Shown here one piece after another: positions 7,733 to 15,695 of a stretch of DNA of 54,404 bases (the first letter of the stretch is position 1; the number at the start of each line of letters is the position of its first letter). Under the pieces are notes generated by a model that did not search any database, had not been told where the DNA came from, and worked only from the letters and a program-made list of their open reading frames with translations. The stretch spans positions 1 through 54,404 of the forward strand of contig NZUJ01000013.1 of assembly GCA_002701295.1 (NCBI GenBank), written 5' to 3'. A program made the position numbers and the translations under genes. This DNA comes from Ponticaulis sp. GTDB lineage: Bacteria; Pseudomonadota; Alphaproteobacteria; Caulobacterales; Hyphomonadaceae.

Positions 7733-9649
7733 ATGACGGGGCAATTTCGCGGCGACATTCAAGGCCTGCGCGCATTGGCGGTGGTCACAATTCTGCTGTT
7801 CCATGTCGACTTTGACTTCGCACCGGGCGGGTTTCTGGGCGTTGATATCTTCTTTGTCATTTCCGGTTTTCTGATCACGGGAAATATCCTGCGCCGTTCG
7901 GAGGCAGGAACCTGGTCGGCTGTCGATTTCTACCTGCGTCGGATCAGGCGTCTCGTGCCCGCTGCGGCTTTGACAGTGTTGGCATCGCTGATTGCCGGAT
8001 ATTTCATCCTGTCGTCATCGGATTTTGAAGCGGCGGGGCAGTCCGGGCTCGCGGCGCTTCTGTTTTCTTCGAACTTCGTGTTCTGGCTGGAGGCAGGCTA
8101 TTTTGATGCCGCCTCGCATACCAAGCCGTTTCTGCATTTCTGGTCGCTATCGGTGGAAGAGCAATTCTATCTGGTCTGGCCGGCGCTCATGCTTGTCGCG
8201 TTCGCGTTCAAGAAGCGAATGGGTGTGGCTGTCGGGGTAGGTGTTTTGAGTTTGGTCTCACTGCTGGCTGCGGAATATCTTTTGGCCACTGATCACATGC
8301 CGTCGGCTTTTTTTCTGATGCCATTTCGCGTGTTTGAGTTCGGTATCGGAGCGCTGCTTGCGGTGTTGGGTCTGAAACTCCCAGGCAAGCTATTTCAGGA
8401 AACCGCTGTGCTGGTTGGTCTCGCGTTAATGGTCGCTTCTGTCGTTGTGTTTGACGCAGCGAGCCGCATGCCGGGTTTTCTGTCGCTCATCCCGTTGGCT
8501 GGCTGCGCGCTGGTTATTCTCTCGCCCGAGGCACGTTCGGGTGTAGTGTTCAACAATCCAGTGACGCGCCTGATAGGTGATGCATCTTACTCGATTTATC
8601 TGGTCCACTGGCCGCTGATCGTCTTTTACAAATATCTGACATCGCCGGAGTTGAGCCTGACTGCGCAGCTGATTCTGATGCTGGTTTCGATCATTCTGGG
8701 TGTGGCTCAATATCATCTGATAGAGACCCCCATGCGAAAAGAAAGCTTCTGGCACGTCAACCGGCTGAAAACCGGTCTTGTAGCGGCTGGTGCGATCCTG
8801 TTCGTGGGAATTACTGGGTTTGCAGGAGCCGTATGGGCGATGAACGGTTTGCCGTCTCGTTTTCCGGACGTTCAGAATGTTGAGCTGGACAGAGAAGTCC
8901 TGAGGCAGGCTACGCTCGATTTCCGAGACGCGAATAATGCGACGCGTGCTGAGAAACGCGGACCGCCGCGCATTTACGTATTTGGTGACTCCTTTGGCAA
9001 AGATACCGCGAACTTGCTGAATACGTTGAACCCGAGACTGGTGGTGGACCATAACTGGATCCCAAGTTCGTGTCAGGGCGTGGTGGCCGATCGGCTGTCG
9101 ATCGTCGATCAGCTCCCGAAAGCAAATCGTGGTCGGGCGGCGATTGCGAAATGTCAGCAGCAGATTGGAGACGGTCTGAGTGCAGAGCGCCTGGCGCAAT
9201 ATGATCTGGTAGTGCTGGCGTCAGCATGGCAGGTATGGACGCTGGATTTCATCGCGCCAACTGTTGCTGATATCCGGAGCAAGACGGATGTGCCGATTGT
9301 CCTGTTCTCACAAGGGCAGAAGTTTCGGCAGATTATTCCAACCTTTCTGGAAGGCGTCGGCACTCTGGATGATGTCGAGGCGTTTGATGCGTCGGGTTAT
9401 TGGGTGCCGGATGAGCAGTTTGCAGATCAGGCCAGAATAGCAGATGAGCTGGGGATATATTTTCTCGAAAGATTTTCCGTTCTCTGCCCGGATGAGGCAT
9501 GTCCCGTGATCGATGCGGATACGCCTGTTGCGCCGTATTATTATGATGACAAACACATCAGCCTGGAGGGTGTGGCTTACTGGGCCGAACAGATCAGGGA
9601 ATGCAGTGAGCCGGTCTGTAAGCTTCTCAAAACGGGTCGGGAGCGGTAA
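7733..9649 (+). CDS. Acyltransferase 3 (OafA/YrhL-like) with C-terminal SGNH domain
   Basis: A 638-residue fusion. Residues 1-370 are a polytopic acyltransferase-3 domain starting FRGDIQGLRALAV, with about ten TM helices and the FWSLSVEEQFY motif. Residues 400-630 form an SGNH hydrolase-like domain with YVFGDSFGKD (nucleophile Ser) and DDKHIS (catalytic Asp/His). Such proteins move acyl groups across the inner membrane and O-acetylate surface polysaccharide, lipid or peptidoglycan; the acceptor is not known here. No O-antigen or capsule genes surround it. The pseudouridine synthase starts 9 bases after its stop. Confidence 0.9.
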   Translation: MTGQFRGDIQGLRALAVVTILLFHVDFDFAPGGFLGVDIFFVISGFLITGNILRRSEAGTWSAVDFYLRRIRRLVPAAALTVLASLIAGYFILSSSDFEAAGQSGLAALLFSSNFVFWLEAGYFDAASHTKPFLHFWSLSVEEQFYLVWPALMLVAFAFKKRMGVAVGVGVLSLVSLLAAEYLLATDHMPSAFFLMPFRVFEFGIGALLAVLGLKLPGKLFQETAVLVGLALMVASVVVFDAASRMPGFLSLIPLAGCALVILSPEARSGVVFNNPVTRLIGDASYSIYLVHWPLIVFYKYLTSPELSLTAQLILMLVSIILGVAQYHLIETPMRKESFWHVNRLKTGLVAAGAILFVGITGFAGAVWAMNGLPSRFPDVQNVELDREVLRQATLDFRDANNATRAEKRGPPRIYVFGDSFGKDTANLLNTLNPRLVVDHNWIPSSCQGVVADRLSIVDQLPKANRGRAAIAKCQQQIGDGLSAERLAQYDLVVLASAWQVWTLDFIAPTVADIRSKTDVPIVLFSQGQKFRQIIPTFLEGVGTLDDVEAFDASGYWVPDEQFADQARIADELGIYFLERFSVLCPDEACPVIDADTPVAPYYYDDKHISLEGVAYWAEQIRECSEPVCKLLKTGRER

Positions 9650-9657
9650 AGGCAGGC

Positions 9658-10365
9658 ATGCCCGACCCGTGGAATAATCCGATTGACGATTATGTGCCGC
9701 CGGAAAACCAGCGGCCATTCAAATACACGCCGCCAGATGTGCCGCTGGATGTGGTGTTCGAAGACGACGCCATTCTGGTGCTGAACAAGCCCTATGGCTT
9801 GCTGTCGGTGCAGGGAAAACCGCTCCACCATAAGGATTGTCTCGAGTTTCGTGTGAAAGATGTTTGGCCTGAGGCGACGGCTGTACATCGGCTCGACCAT
9901 TCGACATCTGGGCTTATTCTGTTTGCGAAGTCTGAGGCGTTGAAGTCTGACATTTCAAAACAATTTCAGGTGCGCGAAGTCCGCAAGGTCTATACGGCGC
10001 GGGTCTGGGGCGGGGTGACCGATGATGAGGGCGTGATTGATTTGCCACTTCGCAAGAACTGGGAGGACTCCCCGCGCCAGATGGTCTGTTACGAGCGCGG
10101 CAAGCGGGCTGTCACGCGCTGGAAGGTTGTGAGCCGTGATGAGAATTCAACTCTGCTAGAGCTCTATCCGGAAACGGGGCGCACACACCAGCTGAGGCTG
10201 CACACGCTTCATATCGGCCACCCCATTCTGGGCGACGAGCTTTACGCGCCAGACCCGGCCTATGAGGCGGCACCGAGGCTGCTGCTCCATGCAAGTGAGC
10301 TGGGAATAATTCATCCGGTGAGTGGGGCACGGAAAGTTTTTAAATCTCCGTCGCCCTTTAAGTAA
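9658..10365 (+). CDS. RluA-family pseudouridine synthase
   Basis: A 235-residue protein with the RluA catalytic motif HRLDHSTSGL near residue 80; its Asp is the nucleophile. The second conserved block GRTHQLRLH is also present near 178. It isomerises uridine in rRNA and/or tRNA. Length and lack of an S4 domain suggest the RluA type (23S U746 and tRNA U32) rather than RluC or RluD, but the target is inference. An AAAGGCAGG precedes the ATG. It follows the acyltransferase by 9 bases and ends at a hairpin shared with csbD. Confidence 0.88.
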   Translation: MPDPWNNPIDDYVPPENQRPFKYTPPDVPLDVVFEDDAILVLNKPYGLLSVQGKPLHHKDCLEFRVKDVWPEATAVHRLDHSTSGLILFAKSEALKSDISKQFQVREVRKVYTARVWGGVTDDEGVIDLPLRKNWEDSPRQMVCYERGKRAVTRWKVVSRDENSTLLELYPETGRTHQLRLHTLHIGHPILGDELYAPDPAYEAAPRLLLHASELGIIHPVSGARKVFKSPSPFK

Positions 10366-10370
10366 GCAAG

Positions 10371-10394
10371 AAGCCCGGGTTCATCCCCGGGCTT
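10371..10394. terminator. Bidirectional terminator hairpin between pseudouridine synthase and CsbD
   Basis: Perfect 9-bp stem AAGCCCGGG (10371-10379) and CCCGGGCTT (10386-10394) with a 6-base loop. It lies between the stops of two convergent genes and can serve both. T-richness on either side is modest. Confidence 0.75.
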
Positions 10395-10403
10395 TCTGGT
10401 CGT

Positions 10404-10583
10404 CTATTGGGTCGCGTGCTTTGCCGCGTCTTTGAGGTCGCCACCAACTTTACGGGCTTTGCCCTCGGCCTGATCAGCCTTGCCTTCGGCTTCGAGCTTT
10501 TCATTGTCGGTGGCTTTACCGACGGCTTCCTTGATGTCGCCTTCGGTGTCTTTGAGTTCGCCTTTGATGTGCTGCTTATCCAT
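10404..10583 (-). CDS. CsbD-family stress protein
   Basis: A 59-residue hydrophilic, Lys/Glu-rich protein with the CsbD pattern (IKGELKDTEG, EGKADQAEGKA). I start it at 10583 because AGGAG lies upstream with good spacing; the Met eight residues earlier has no such site. CsbD proteins are general stress proteins with no known reaction, probably disordered or helical. An EcfG-type promoter sits upstream (10616-10641), which fits a stress-induced role. It is monocistronic. Confidence 0.85.
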   Translation of the reverse strand: MDKQHIKGELKDTEGDIKEAVGKATDNEKLEAEGKADQAEGKARKVGGDLKDAAKHATQ

Positions 10584-10615
10584 GTCGTATCTCCTTTTGT
10601 CTGACACAACAAACC

Positions 10616-10641
10616 AACGGGAGCGGGGGTGGGTGAGTTCC
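10616..10641 (-). promoter_or_regulatory. EcfG (general stress sigma factor) promoter of csbD
   Basis: On the minus strand GGAAC (10641-10637), 17 bases and CGTT (10619-10616) match the alphaproteobacterial EcfG consensus GGAAC-N16/17-CGTT exactly. The CGTT lies 33 bases before the chosen CsbD start codon, leaving room for a short leader with the AGGAG site. Confidence 0.75.
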
Positions 10642-10671
10642 TTGTAAATTCGATTGCAACAGAGATTTAAT

Positions 10672-10704
10672 CTTAGCCCACACGTGCACTTTCACGTGCC
10701 TAAG
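10672..10704. other. Dyad element between csbD and fumC
   Basis: Nested inverted repeat: outer arms CTTAG (10672-10676) and CTAAG (10700-10704), and inner arms CACGTG (10681-10686) and CACGTG (10693-10698) around a 6-base centre. It lies in the intergenic region between the divergent csbD and fumC genes, outside both likely core promoters. It could be an operator or an RNA hairpin. Confidence 0.4.
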
Positions 10705-10842
10705 TCGGCTGGTCGCCAACGATCAGAACCGCCTCAGCTTTAATGACTTCGAGCTTCGACTTATTTCCTTCTGGCCTCTTTTGACGTCACGCGCTAACAC
10801 GCCTGCAAACAGAAGTTATGACGTTCAAAAGGAGTTTGCCCC

Positions 10843-12252
10843 ATGGGTTTGTTCGGCAGCAAGGGTAAGATGCGTACGGAAACCGACAGCTTCGGTCCTT
10901 TGGAAGTTCCTGATGATAAACTCTGGGGTGCGCAGACGGCGCGTTCCCTGATCAACTTCCCGATTGGTGAAGAGAAAATGCCAGCCCCTGTGATCCGTGC
11001 ACTTGGCGTGATCAAGCGGTCTGCGGCTCTGGCGAACAAGAAGCTCGACAATCTGGAACCAAAGATTGCCGACGCGATTGTTCAGGCCGCATCTGAAGTG
11101 TCTGAGAACAAGTTGGATGAGCATTTCCCTCTGTCTATCTGGCAGACGGGTTCCGGTACGCAGTCGAACATGAACTCCAACGAGGTCATCTCGAACCGCG
11201 CAATTCAGCTTCTGGGCGGTGAAGTCGGTTCTAAAGATCCGGTTCACCCGAATGACCATTGTAATCGGTCGCAAAGTTCGAATGACACGTTCCCGACGGC
11301 CATGCACATTTCAGCGGCCGAAGAGATCCATCACCGCCTGCTGCCTGCGCTGCAGTATCTGCGCAATGCACTGAATGATAAGTCTCAGGCGTTTGCGGAC
11401 ATCATCAAGATCGGCCGGACGCACACACAGGATGCGACGCCCCTCACGCTGGGCCAGGAATTCTCCGGTTATGTGGCGCAGTTGGATCTGGGTATCAAGC
11501 GCGTCCAGGAAGGCCTTGAGCACCTCTGGCCACTGGCGCAGGGCGGTACGGCTGTCGGTACCGGCATCAATGCCAAGGTTGGTTTTGCTGAAGCCTTTGC
11601 TGAAGAAGTGGCAAGCTATACCGAGCTGCCATTTGTGACGGCGCCAAACAAGTTCGAAGCGCTGGCCGCTCATGACGCGTTTGTCTACGCACATGGCGCT
11701 CTGAACACTGTGGCGGCGTCTTTGTTCAAGATTGCCAATGACATCCGCCTCCTTGGCTCCGGGCCGCGATCTGGTCTTGGTGAACTGGCTCTGCCTGAGA
11801 ACGAGCCGGGCTCGTCCATCATGCCGGGCAAGGTGAACCCGACCCAGTGTGAAGCCATGACGATGGTTTGCACGCAAGTCATGGGGAATAACACGACCAT
11901 GACTGTGGCAGGTAGCCAGGGGCATTTCGAGCTGAACGTCTACAAGCCAGTTATGGCCTATAACATGATCCAGTCGATCCGCCTGTTGGCAGATGCGTCG
12001 ACATCTTTCACCGACAAGTGCGTTGTTGGTATCGAAGCGCGCGAAGACAATATCGCTGATCTGATGAACCGGTCCTTGATGCTTGTGACGGCGCTGAACC
12101 CGCATATCGGTTATGACAACGCCACGAAGATCGCGAAAAAGGCGCACAAGGACGGCTCAACCCTTAAAGAAGCGGCGATTGCCCTCGATCTTCTGACGTC
12201 TGAACAGTTCGACGAATGGGTTATCCCAGCCAACATGATCAAGCCGAGCTAG
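10843..12252 (+). CDS. fumC: Class II fumarate hydratase
   Basis: A 469-residue class II fumarase that interconverts fumarate and L-malate in the TCA cycle, as an iron-free cytosolic homotetramer. The signature [11 protein letters not shown] is near residue 323, and [10 protein letters not shown] and [11 protein letters not shown] lie in the N-terminal half. The start is supported by AAAGGAG 9 bases before the ATG. The N-terminus carries about 8 extra residues (GLFGSKGK) before the usual start of homology. The gene is preceded by a 235-base region with a dyad (10672-10704) and a TGACGTCA palindrome at 10782-10789. The GNAT gene follows after 27 bases. Confidence 0.96.
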   Translation: MGLFGSKGKMRTETDSFGPLEVPDDKLWGAQTARSLINFPIGEEKMPAPVIRALGVIKRSAALANKKLDNLEPKIADAIVQAASEVSENKLDEHFPLSIWQTGSGTQSNMNSNEVISNRAIQLLGGEVGSKDPVHPNDHCNRSQSSNDTFPTAMHISAAEEIHHRLLPALQYLRNALNDKSQAFADIIKIGRTHTQDATPLTLGQEFSGYVAQLDLGIKRVQEGLEHLWPLAQGGTAVGTGINAKVGFAEAFAEEVASYTELPFVTAPNKFEALAAHDAFVYAHGALNTVAASLFKIANDIRLLGSGPRSGLGELALPENEPGSSIMPGKVNPTQCEAMTMVCTQVMGNNTTMTVAGSQGHFELNVYKPVMAYNMIQSIRLLADASTSFTDKCVVGIEAREDNIADLMNRSLMLVTALNPHIGYDNATKIAKKAHKDGSTLKEAAIALDLLTSEQFDEWVIPANMIKPS

Positions 12253-12279
12253 GATGACCTGAGATCTGAGAGAAATGGT

Positions 12280-12975
12280 ATGACTGAGATACTGCTCGAT
12301 CGCCCGGTTTGGGGCACGTTGACCGGTGCACTCAGTCATCTTTCTGTCGGGGGCGCATTGGCGCGCCGGTTCAAGCGGGACGTCAATGTGTTTGCGGCGG
12401 CGGCTGATACGTCTTCAGAAGCCATGGACGCGCTGTTTGACGTGCTGCCTGATGAGGGTTCAGTTTATCTGATGGAGGCTGTGCCTGTTCGCTGTCCGGA
12501 TGGCGCGCAAATCATGATGGAGCGGCCTGGCGTTCAGTACATTTCAGGCGGGAGCTTTCTGGACTCGCCTGCAATTAATCCGATTGACGGCTTCCCTGTT
12601 CAGCGCATGACCGATGACGATGCGGCCGATATTCTGGAATTGGCAACACTGACCAAGCCCGGGCCGTTCTATGCCAATACCCACCGTATGGGGGATTTTT
12701 TCGGCATCCGCATAGATGGACAATTGATCGCCGTGGCTGGCGAGCGATTTCGGTGTGGCCGATATGCTGAGGTTAGCGCTGTCTGCGTCCATCCTGATTT
12801 CCAGGGCAGAGGGCTTAGGCGGCACATGACGGCAGTGTCTGCAGCAAACATCGAACGGCGCGGCGATACGCCGTTCATTCAAGCCTGGGCAGATAACGCC
12901 CCTGCGATCGGGCTATATAAGAGCATGGGTTTCGTGCACCGGGCAGATGTTCTGGTGACAGAAATCAGTCGCTGA
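12280..12975 (+). CDS. GNAT-family N-acetyltransferase
   Basis: A 231-residue protein. The C-terminal half is a GNAT (FR47-like) domain: VSAVCVHPDFQGRGLRRHM (strand 4 and the acetyl-CoA pyrophosphate loop) and later IGLYKSMGFV. The N-terminal half, about 100 residues, has no recognised domain, which is common in FR47-type members. It acetylates an unknown amine. It lies 27 bases after fumC and may be co-transcribed. Its last 11 bases overlap the end of the convergent VOC gene. Confidence 0.8.
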   Translation: MTEILLDRPVWGTLTGALSHLSVGGALARRFKRDVNVFAAAADTSSEAMDALFDVLPDEGSVYLMEAVPVRCPDGAQIMMERPGVQYISGGSFLDSPAINPIDGFPVQRMTDDDAADILELATLTKPGPFYANTHRMGDFFGIRIDGQLIAVAGERFRCGRYAEVSAVCVHPDFQGRGLRRHMTAVSAANIERRGDTPFIQAWADNAPAIGLYKSMGFVHRADVLVTEISR

Positions 12976-13429
12976 ATTCCGGGCCTTTACCTGTGTTTTT
13001 CGGGCGCTGAGTATAGGTGAGGCGGATGGTGGCACCGTCCGGATCGACCCAGTCGACATACATCTGATGTGGGTTGGATGTTTTTTCGGAGGCCGAGCTG
13101 TAGCCGAGCTCTGCCATACGGTCGCGCGCGGCCTGCCATTCTTCGAGATCCCACATACCAATCTCCAGCACATGTTCGCGCGGTTCGATCTCGGGTCTAT
13201 GCTCATACTGGTTGAGGCATACGGACAGGCTGGGCAGACGCTTATGATTGAGGAAGGTCTGTTTGCGGCCGTCGCGGCGGGGGGCGCCGACAATGGCAAA
13301 TCCAAGGCCTTCACAATAAAAGCGCTTTGAGGCTTCGGTATCTGAAGTGGTTGAATGAAGTGTCGCAACGAACTCGTGGCGATCGCGCTTCAGCCCCTGA
13401 CTCTCATCGCCAAACCAGACACGAACCAT
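12965..13429 (-). CDS. VOC (glyoxalase/bleomycin-resistance) superfamily protein
   Basis: A 154-residue VOC protein. Paired beta-alpha-beta units are seen as FVATLHSTTSDTEASKRFYCEGLGF in the first half and YVDWVDPDGATIRLTYT in the second. I start it at 13429 (MVRVWFGDE) because GGAG lies 5 bases upstream of that ATG; an upstream in-frame start lacks one. The enzymatic role is unknown: VOC proteins include metal-dependent dioxygenases, isomerases and binding proteins. The 3' end overlaps the convergent GNAT gene by 11 bases. Confidence 0.75.
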   Translation of the reverse strand: MVRVWFGDESQGLKRDRHEFVATLHSTTSDTEASKRFYCEGLGFAIVGAPRRDGRKQTFLNHKRLPSLSVCLNQYEHRPEIEPREHVLEIGMWDLEEWQAARDRMAELGYSSASEKTSNPHQMYVDWVDPDGATIRLTYTQRPKNTGKGPEFSD

Positions 13430-13550
13430 CTTGTCTCCTGCTTGTTTATGCCACGCGAAGAAAGCGGAATTTTCTATTCGCGTCATCCCGTTTTGTTCAT
13501 AATTTCAAACTAAACATGTAAAGGAAGGAGGAGAAAGTTTGGTTTAGACA

Positions 13551-13982
13551 ATGCGATACATGATCGTCTTTCATATGCCCGAAGGCACCTGGATTTCGAA
13601 AGAAATCGTCCGGCGAATTGTTTCCTGGAAACGTCGCTGGCAAGCTGAAGGCATCTGGCAGATGGGCAGTCCGCTGAAGCCGCCCGGTATGACCCAGACC
13701 ATTCTCCGCATACCTGAGGGCCAGATCAAGGTTGAAGATGGCCCTCTGAACGATTCCTCCCTTATTTTCTACGCTTTTGAAATTCTCGACTGTGAGACCA
13801 TGGAAAAAGCCGTAAGTGTCGCTCAGGCGCATCCTGGGCTGGAATTCGAAGGCGCGGTGATTGAGCTCAGAGAGATCTGGGAAAGCATCGACCCGGACTT
13901 CATGGGCGATGAGTATGACAGCGTGTCGCCTGACTATCATCTGAACCCGAAACGAGACGGCGATGAAGATCAGGCGGATTAG
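13551..13982 (+). CDS. YCII-related (DGPF) domain protein
   Basis: A 143-residue protein with a single YCII/DGPF domain. MRYMIVFHMP opens the ferredoxin-like fold and VEDGPLNDSSLIFYAFEI carries the family core. The C-terminal tail is acidic. Proteins of this family have no firm function; some accompany ECF sigma factors, but none is here. The ATG at 13551 is forced by an in-frame stop two codons before it. A strong AGGAAGGAGGAG lies about 18 bases upstream, which is farther than normal. A microprotein and a lipoprotein gene follow on the same strand. Confidence 0.75.
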   Translation: MRYMIVFHMPEGTWISKEIVRRIVSWKRRWQAEGIWQMGSPLKPPGMTQTILRIPEGQIKVEDGPLNDSSLIFYAFEILDCETMEKAVSVAQAHPGLEFEGAVIELREIWESIDPDFMGDEYDSVSPDYHLNPKRDGDEDQAD

Positions 13983-14061
13983 CCTTTCGGTTTGATCCTT
14001 CGCCACCAGATTGTGGGTTCGCTGCCTGCGACCATGTGGATACTGTTCTGTTAAGTAAGAG

Positions 14062-14096
14062 TCCTATATCCATTATAAGTGTAAGGATATAGGAGG
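14062..14096 (+). promoter_or_regulatory. Hairpin masking the Shine-Dalgarno of the 39-aa ORF
   Basis: TCCTATATCC (14062-14071) is a perfect complement of GGATATAGGA (14085-14094), and TTA/TAA (14073-14075/14082-14084) can extend the stem past a bulged A. The 3' arm overlaps four bases of AGGAGG (14091-14096), the ribosome-binding site of the ORF at 14102. The stem is AU-rich in its middle, so it could melt with temperature or be opened by a ligand or protein. The same dyad could instead be a DNA operator. Confidence 0.5.
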
Positions 14097-14101
14097 CGCA
14101 T

Positions 14102-14221
14102 ATGCCAAATCTTACTGTTGATCCGCTCGCCATTGTTGCTCTTGTCGGCTTTGTCGCTGTTCTTGGCGTCTCCATTGGGCTGCCGATTGCATTCTGGCGA
14201 TTGTCCCGGAAAAAGTCCTGA
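14102..14221 (+). CDS. 39-aa single-TM microprotein
   Basis: ATG at 14102 preceded by AGGAGG with 5-base spacing; stop TGA at 14219-14221. The product begins MPNLTVDPLAI, continues with one hydrophobic helix (about residues 8-32) and ends in the basic RLSRKKS. This is the usual pattern of small inner-membrane peptides with the C-terminus inside. No family is recognised. The perfect ribosome-binding site, TM helix and positive-inside tail support a real gene. A hairpin covers its ribosome-binding site. Confidence 0.6.
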   Translation: MPNLTVDPLAIVALVGFVAVLGVSIGLPIAFWRLSRKKS

Positions 14222-14276
14222 TCCTCTGATGGTTTTCCCGGGTGACAGATCGAGCGACCGCAACTAGTTTTACGGG

Positions 14277-14693
14277 ATGAAAAAACTCGTCTTTTCGATT
14301 TGCCTGATGACCTCACCCGTCATTGTGACGGCCTGTTCAACGCTTAATGTCGATCCGTGCTCGGCGCAGGGTATTGAAATGCGCCTGGACCGAGCACTCA
14401 AAGATTTTGGTCGCGCGAACCGCGGCGATATCAATGACATTCGGGGAGCCGCTGAGTTTCTCGATGGCGAAACCACAACCGGCGCCATGAAGCTGGCCTT
14501 CGCGGCGCAGTCATTGCGTCGTCTTCTCACGAGTTTCGAAGATGATGTGGTCCCAGAAATTCAGGACATCGCGCTGCAGTGTGACGCGGCACAACCGATC
14601 ATGGACATCTTCGTCGACTTCCTGCGTGATGAGGGAGTAAATCGACGCGTGCTGCAATGGGTTGAAAATTTCAGTACGAGTTTTGACAGCTGA
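14277..14693 (+). CDS. Small lipoprotein, function unknown
   Basis: A 138-residue protein with a lipoprotein signal peptide (MKKLVFSI..., cleavage before Cys20 in VTAC). The mature part looks all-helical, with two further Cys residues that could form a disulfide. I do not recognise the family. It follows the 39-aa microprotein by 55 bases and precedes a TVP38-like gene by 51 bases, all on the plus strand. No convincing Shine-Dalgarno stands before the ATG (GTTTTACGGG). Confidence 0.6.
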   Translation: MKKLVFSICLMTSPVIVTACSTLNVDPCSAQGIEMRLDRALKDFGRANRGDINDIRGAAEFLDGETTTGAMKLAFAAQSLRRLLTSFEDDVVPEIQDIALQCDAAQPIMDIFVDFLRDEGVNRRVLQWVENFSTSFDS

Positions 14694-14744
14694 GGGATGC
14701 ATCGCGCAGTTGACGTTTAAACTGTCTGGGCGCATGGGCCGAAT

Positions 14745-15521
14745 ATGAATCCTGTTGTGAAATTTCTGAACCGCCTGGACGCCTCTGCCTGGCGCGCGGT
14801 GATTATCAGCTGTGTGCTGCTCGCGAGTGTCGCGGCTGTGTTTGTGCTGGGACGGATGTTCCTGTTCACTGGTGAGAGCGACGGAGCGCTTGGTGGCATT
14901 CAGGCTCTTCTGAATGATGTGCGAACATCGCCGTTTGGCCTGTTGATCGTGATTGGCATTTACTGTGGAGCTGCGTTTCTGGGGGCCCCGCAGTTTGGTC
15001 TCATTGGTGCAACTGTACTGGCATTCGGTCCGACTTTGGGTTTTGGCTACGCCTGGATTGCAACGCTGGCATCCTCAAGCATGGCGTTCTGGCTGGGGCG
15101 TGTGTTCGGGTTTTCGATGGTCCGCAAATATGGCGGCGACTCGGTTTTGCGACTGTCCCGGTTCATGGGGAAGAATGACTTTCTGGCGAGTGCAATCGTC
15201 CGGAATGTGCCTACAGCGCCGGCGATTGTTGTGAATATGGCGTTTGGTGCGAGCGAAGCGCGCTTTCTCCGTTTCCTGTCAGGAACGGCAATCGGGATTG
15301 TTCCCAAGACGCTTCTGATTGCCCTGTTCGGGCAAGCGGTCGCGCAAAGCATGACGGGCAATCCGTTGTTTGCGGGCATCGCATTGGTGGTTATGGGGCT
15401 GATCTGGATACCTCTGATGTTGCTGGCGCGCTCTAATCTCATTCGCGAAAAACTGGGTCGGGAAGCGACGCGGAAAATGATCGCAGAGAGTGAAGCGGCT
15501 GAGCCAGAAGCCGAGAAATAA
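14745..15521 (+). CDS. TVP38/TMEM64 (VTT/DedA superfamily) membrane protein
   Basis: A 258-residue polytopic protein with about six TM or re-entrant segments. The VTT-domain features are the small-residue-rich segment PQFGLIGATVLAFGPTLGFGYAW, the amphipathic RVFGFSMVRKYGGD, and RNVPTAPAIVVNMAFGAS. DedA/VTT proteins move lipids across or along membranes and affect envelope homeostasis; the substrate here is unknown. The C-terminus is a charged Glu-rich tail. It is followed by the leuA leader region. Confidence 0.8.
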   Translation: MNPVVKFLNRLDASAWRAVIISCVLLASVAAVFVLGRMFLFTGESDGALGGIQALLNDVRTSPFGLLIVIGIYCGAAFLGAPQFGLIGATVLAFGPTLGFGYAWIATLASSSMAFWLGRVFGFSMVRKYGGDSVLRLSRFMGKNDFLASAIVRNVPTAPAIVVNMAFGASEARFLRFLSGTAIGIVPKTLLIALFGQAVAQSMTGNPLFAGIALVVMGLIWIPLMLLARSNLIREKLGREATRKMIAESEAAEPEAEK

Positions 15522-15557
15522 TTACAGCAAAATTTGCCTCGAACCTTGGCATTTTTC

Positions 15558-15586
15558 TTGACTTGCTGGCGAAAACGCGGCGATAA
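15558..15586 (+). promoter_or_regulatory. Candidate promoter of the leu leader
   Basis: TTGACT (15558-15563), a 17-base spacer, then CGATAA (15581-15586). Transcription would start about 7 bases later, at or next to the ATG of the leader peptide (15594), making the leader leaderless. The -35 element is good; the -10 is weak. Confidence 0.45.
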
Positions 15587-15593
15587 GCGGCGT

Positions 15594-15665
15594 ATGCAAC
15601 AAGATCTTGCTCTTCTTAGTCTTCTGAGCCTGGGGCTTAACAGCCCCTGTCCGCGTCTGTTTTAG
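15594..15665 (+). CDS. Leucine-rich leader peptide of leuA
   Basis: A 23-residue ORF with seven Leu codons in residues 5-15 (L-A-L-L-S-L-L-S-L-G-L) and one more near the end. It lies 69 bases upstream of leuA, the first enzyme of leucine synthesis. Such clustered codons for the product amino acid are the hallmark of ribosome-mediated attenuation leaders. No Shine-Dalgarno is seen; the predicted start of transcription coincides with the ATG, as described for the leaderless trpL of Sinorhizobium. Confidence 0.7.
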   Translation: MQQDLALLSLLSLGLNSPCPRLF

Positions 15666-15695
15666 GGCTCGTCTGAGGGTCCGCGCGGTCAGGGG
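15632..15695 (+). promoter_or_regulatory. Alternative RNA hairpins of the leu attenuator
   Basis: GGGGCT (15632-15637) pairs with AGCCCC (15642-15647) inside the leader ORF. The overlapping segment CCCCTG-T-CCGCG (15644-15655) pairs with CGCGG-T-CAGGGG (15684-15695), 11 pairs with one mismatch. The two are mutually exclusive, as in attenuators. No U-tract follows, so the final step may be Rho-dependent or translational. GGGTC (15677-15681) can also pair with GACCC (15725-15729) next to the leuA start. Confidence 0.55.

Noticed and set aside
8426..9199. A 257-codon open frame opposite the acyltransferase
   Set aside because: Shadow frame; no family features.
11311..12147. A 278-codon open frame opposite fumC
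   Set aside because: Shadow of fumC with His/Arg-rich nonsense composition.
13475..13501. A possible second EcfG promoter near the YCII gene
   Set aside because: The -35 is GGAAT and the spacer 18 bases, both off consensus.
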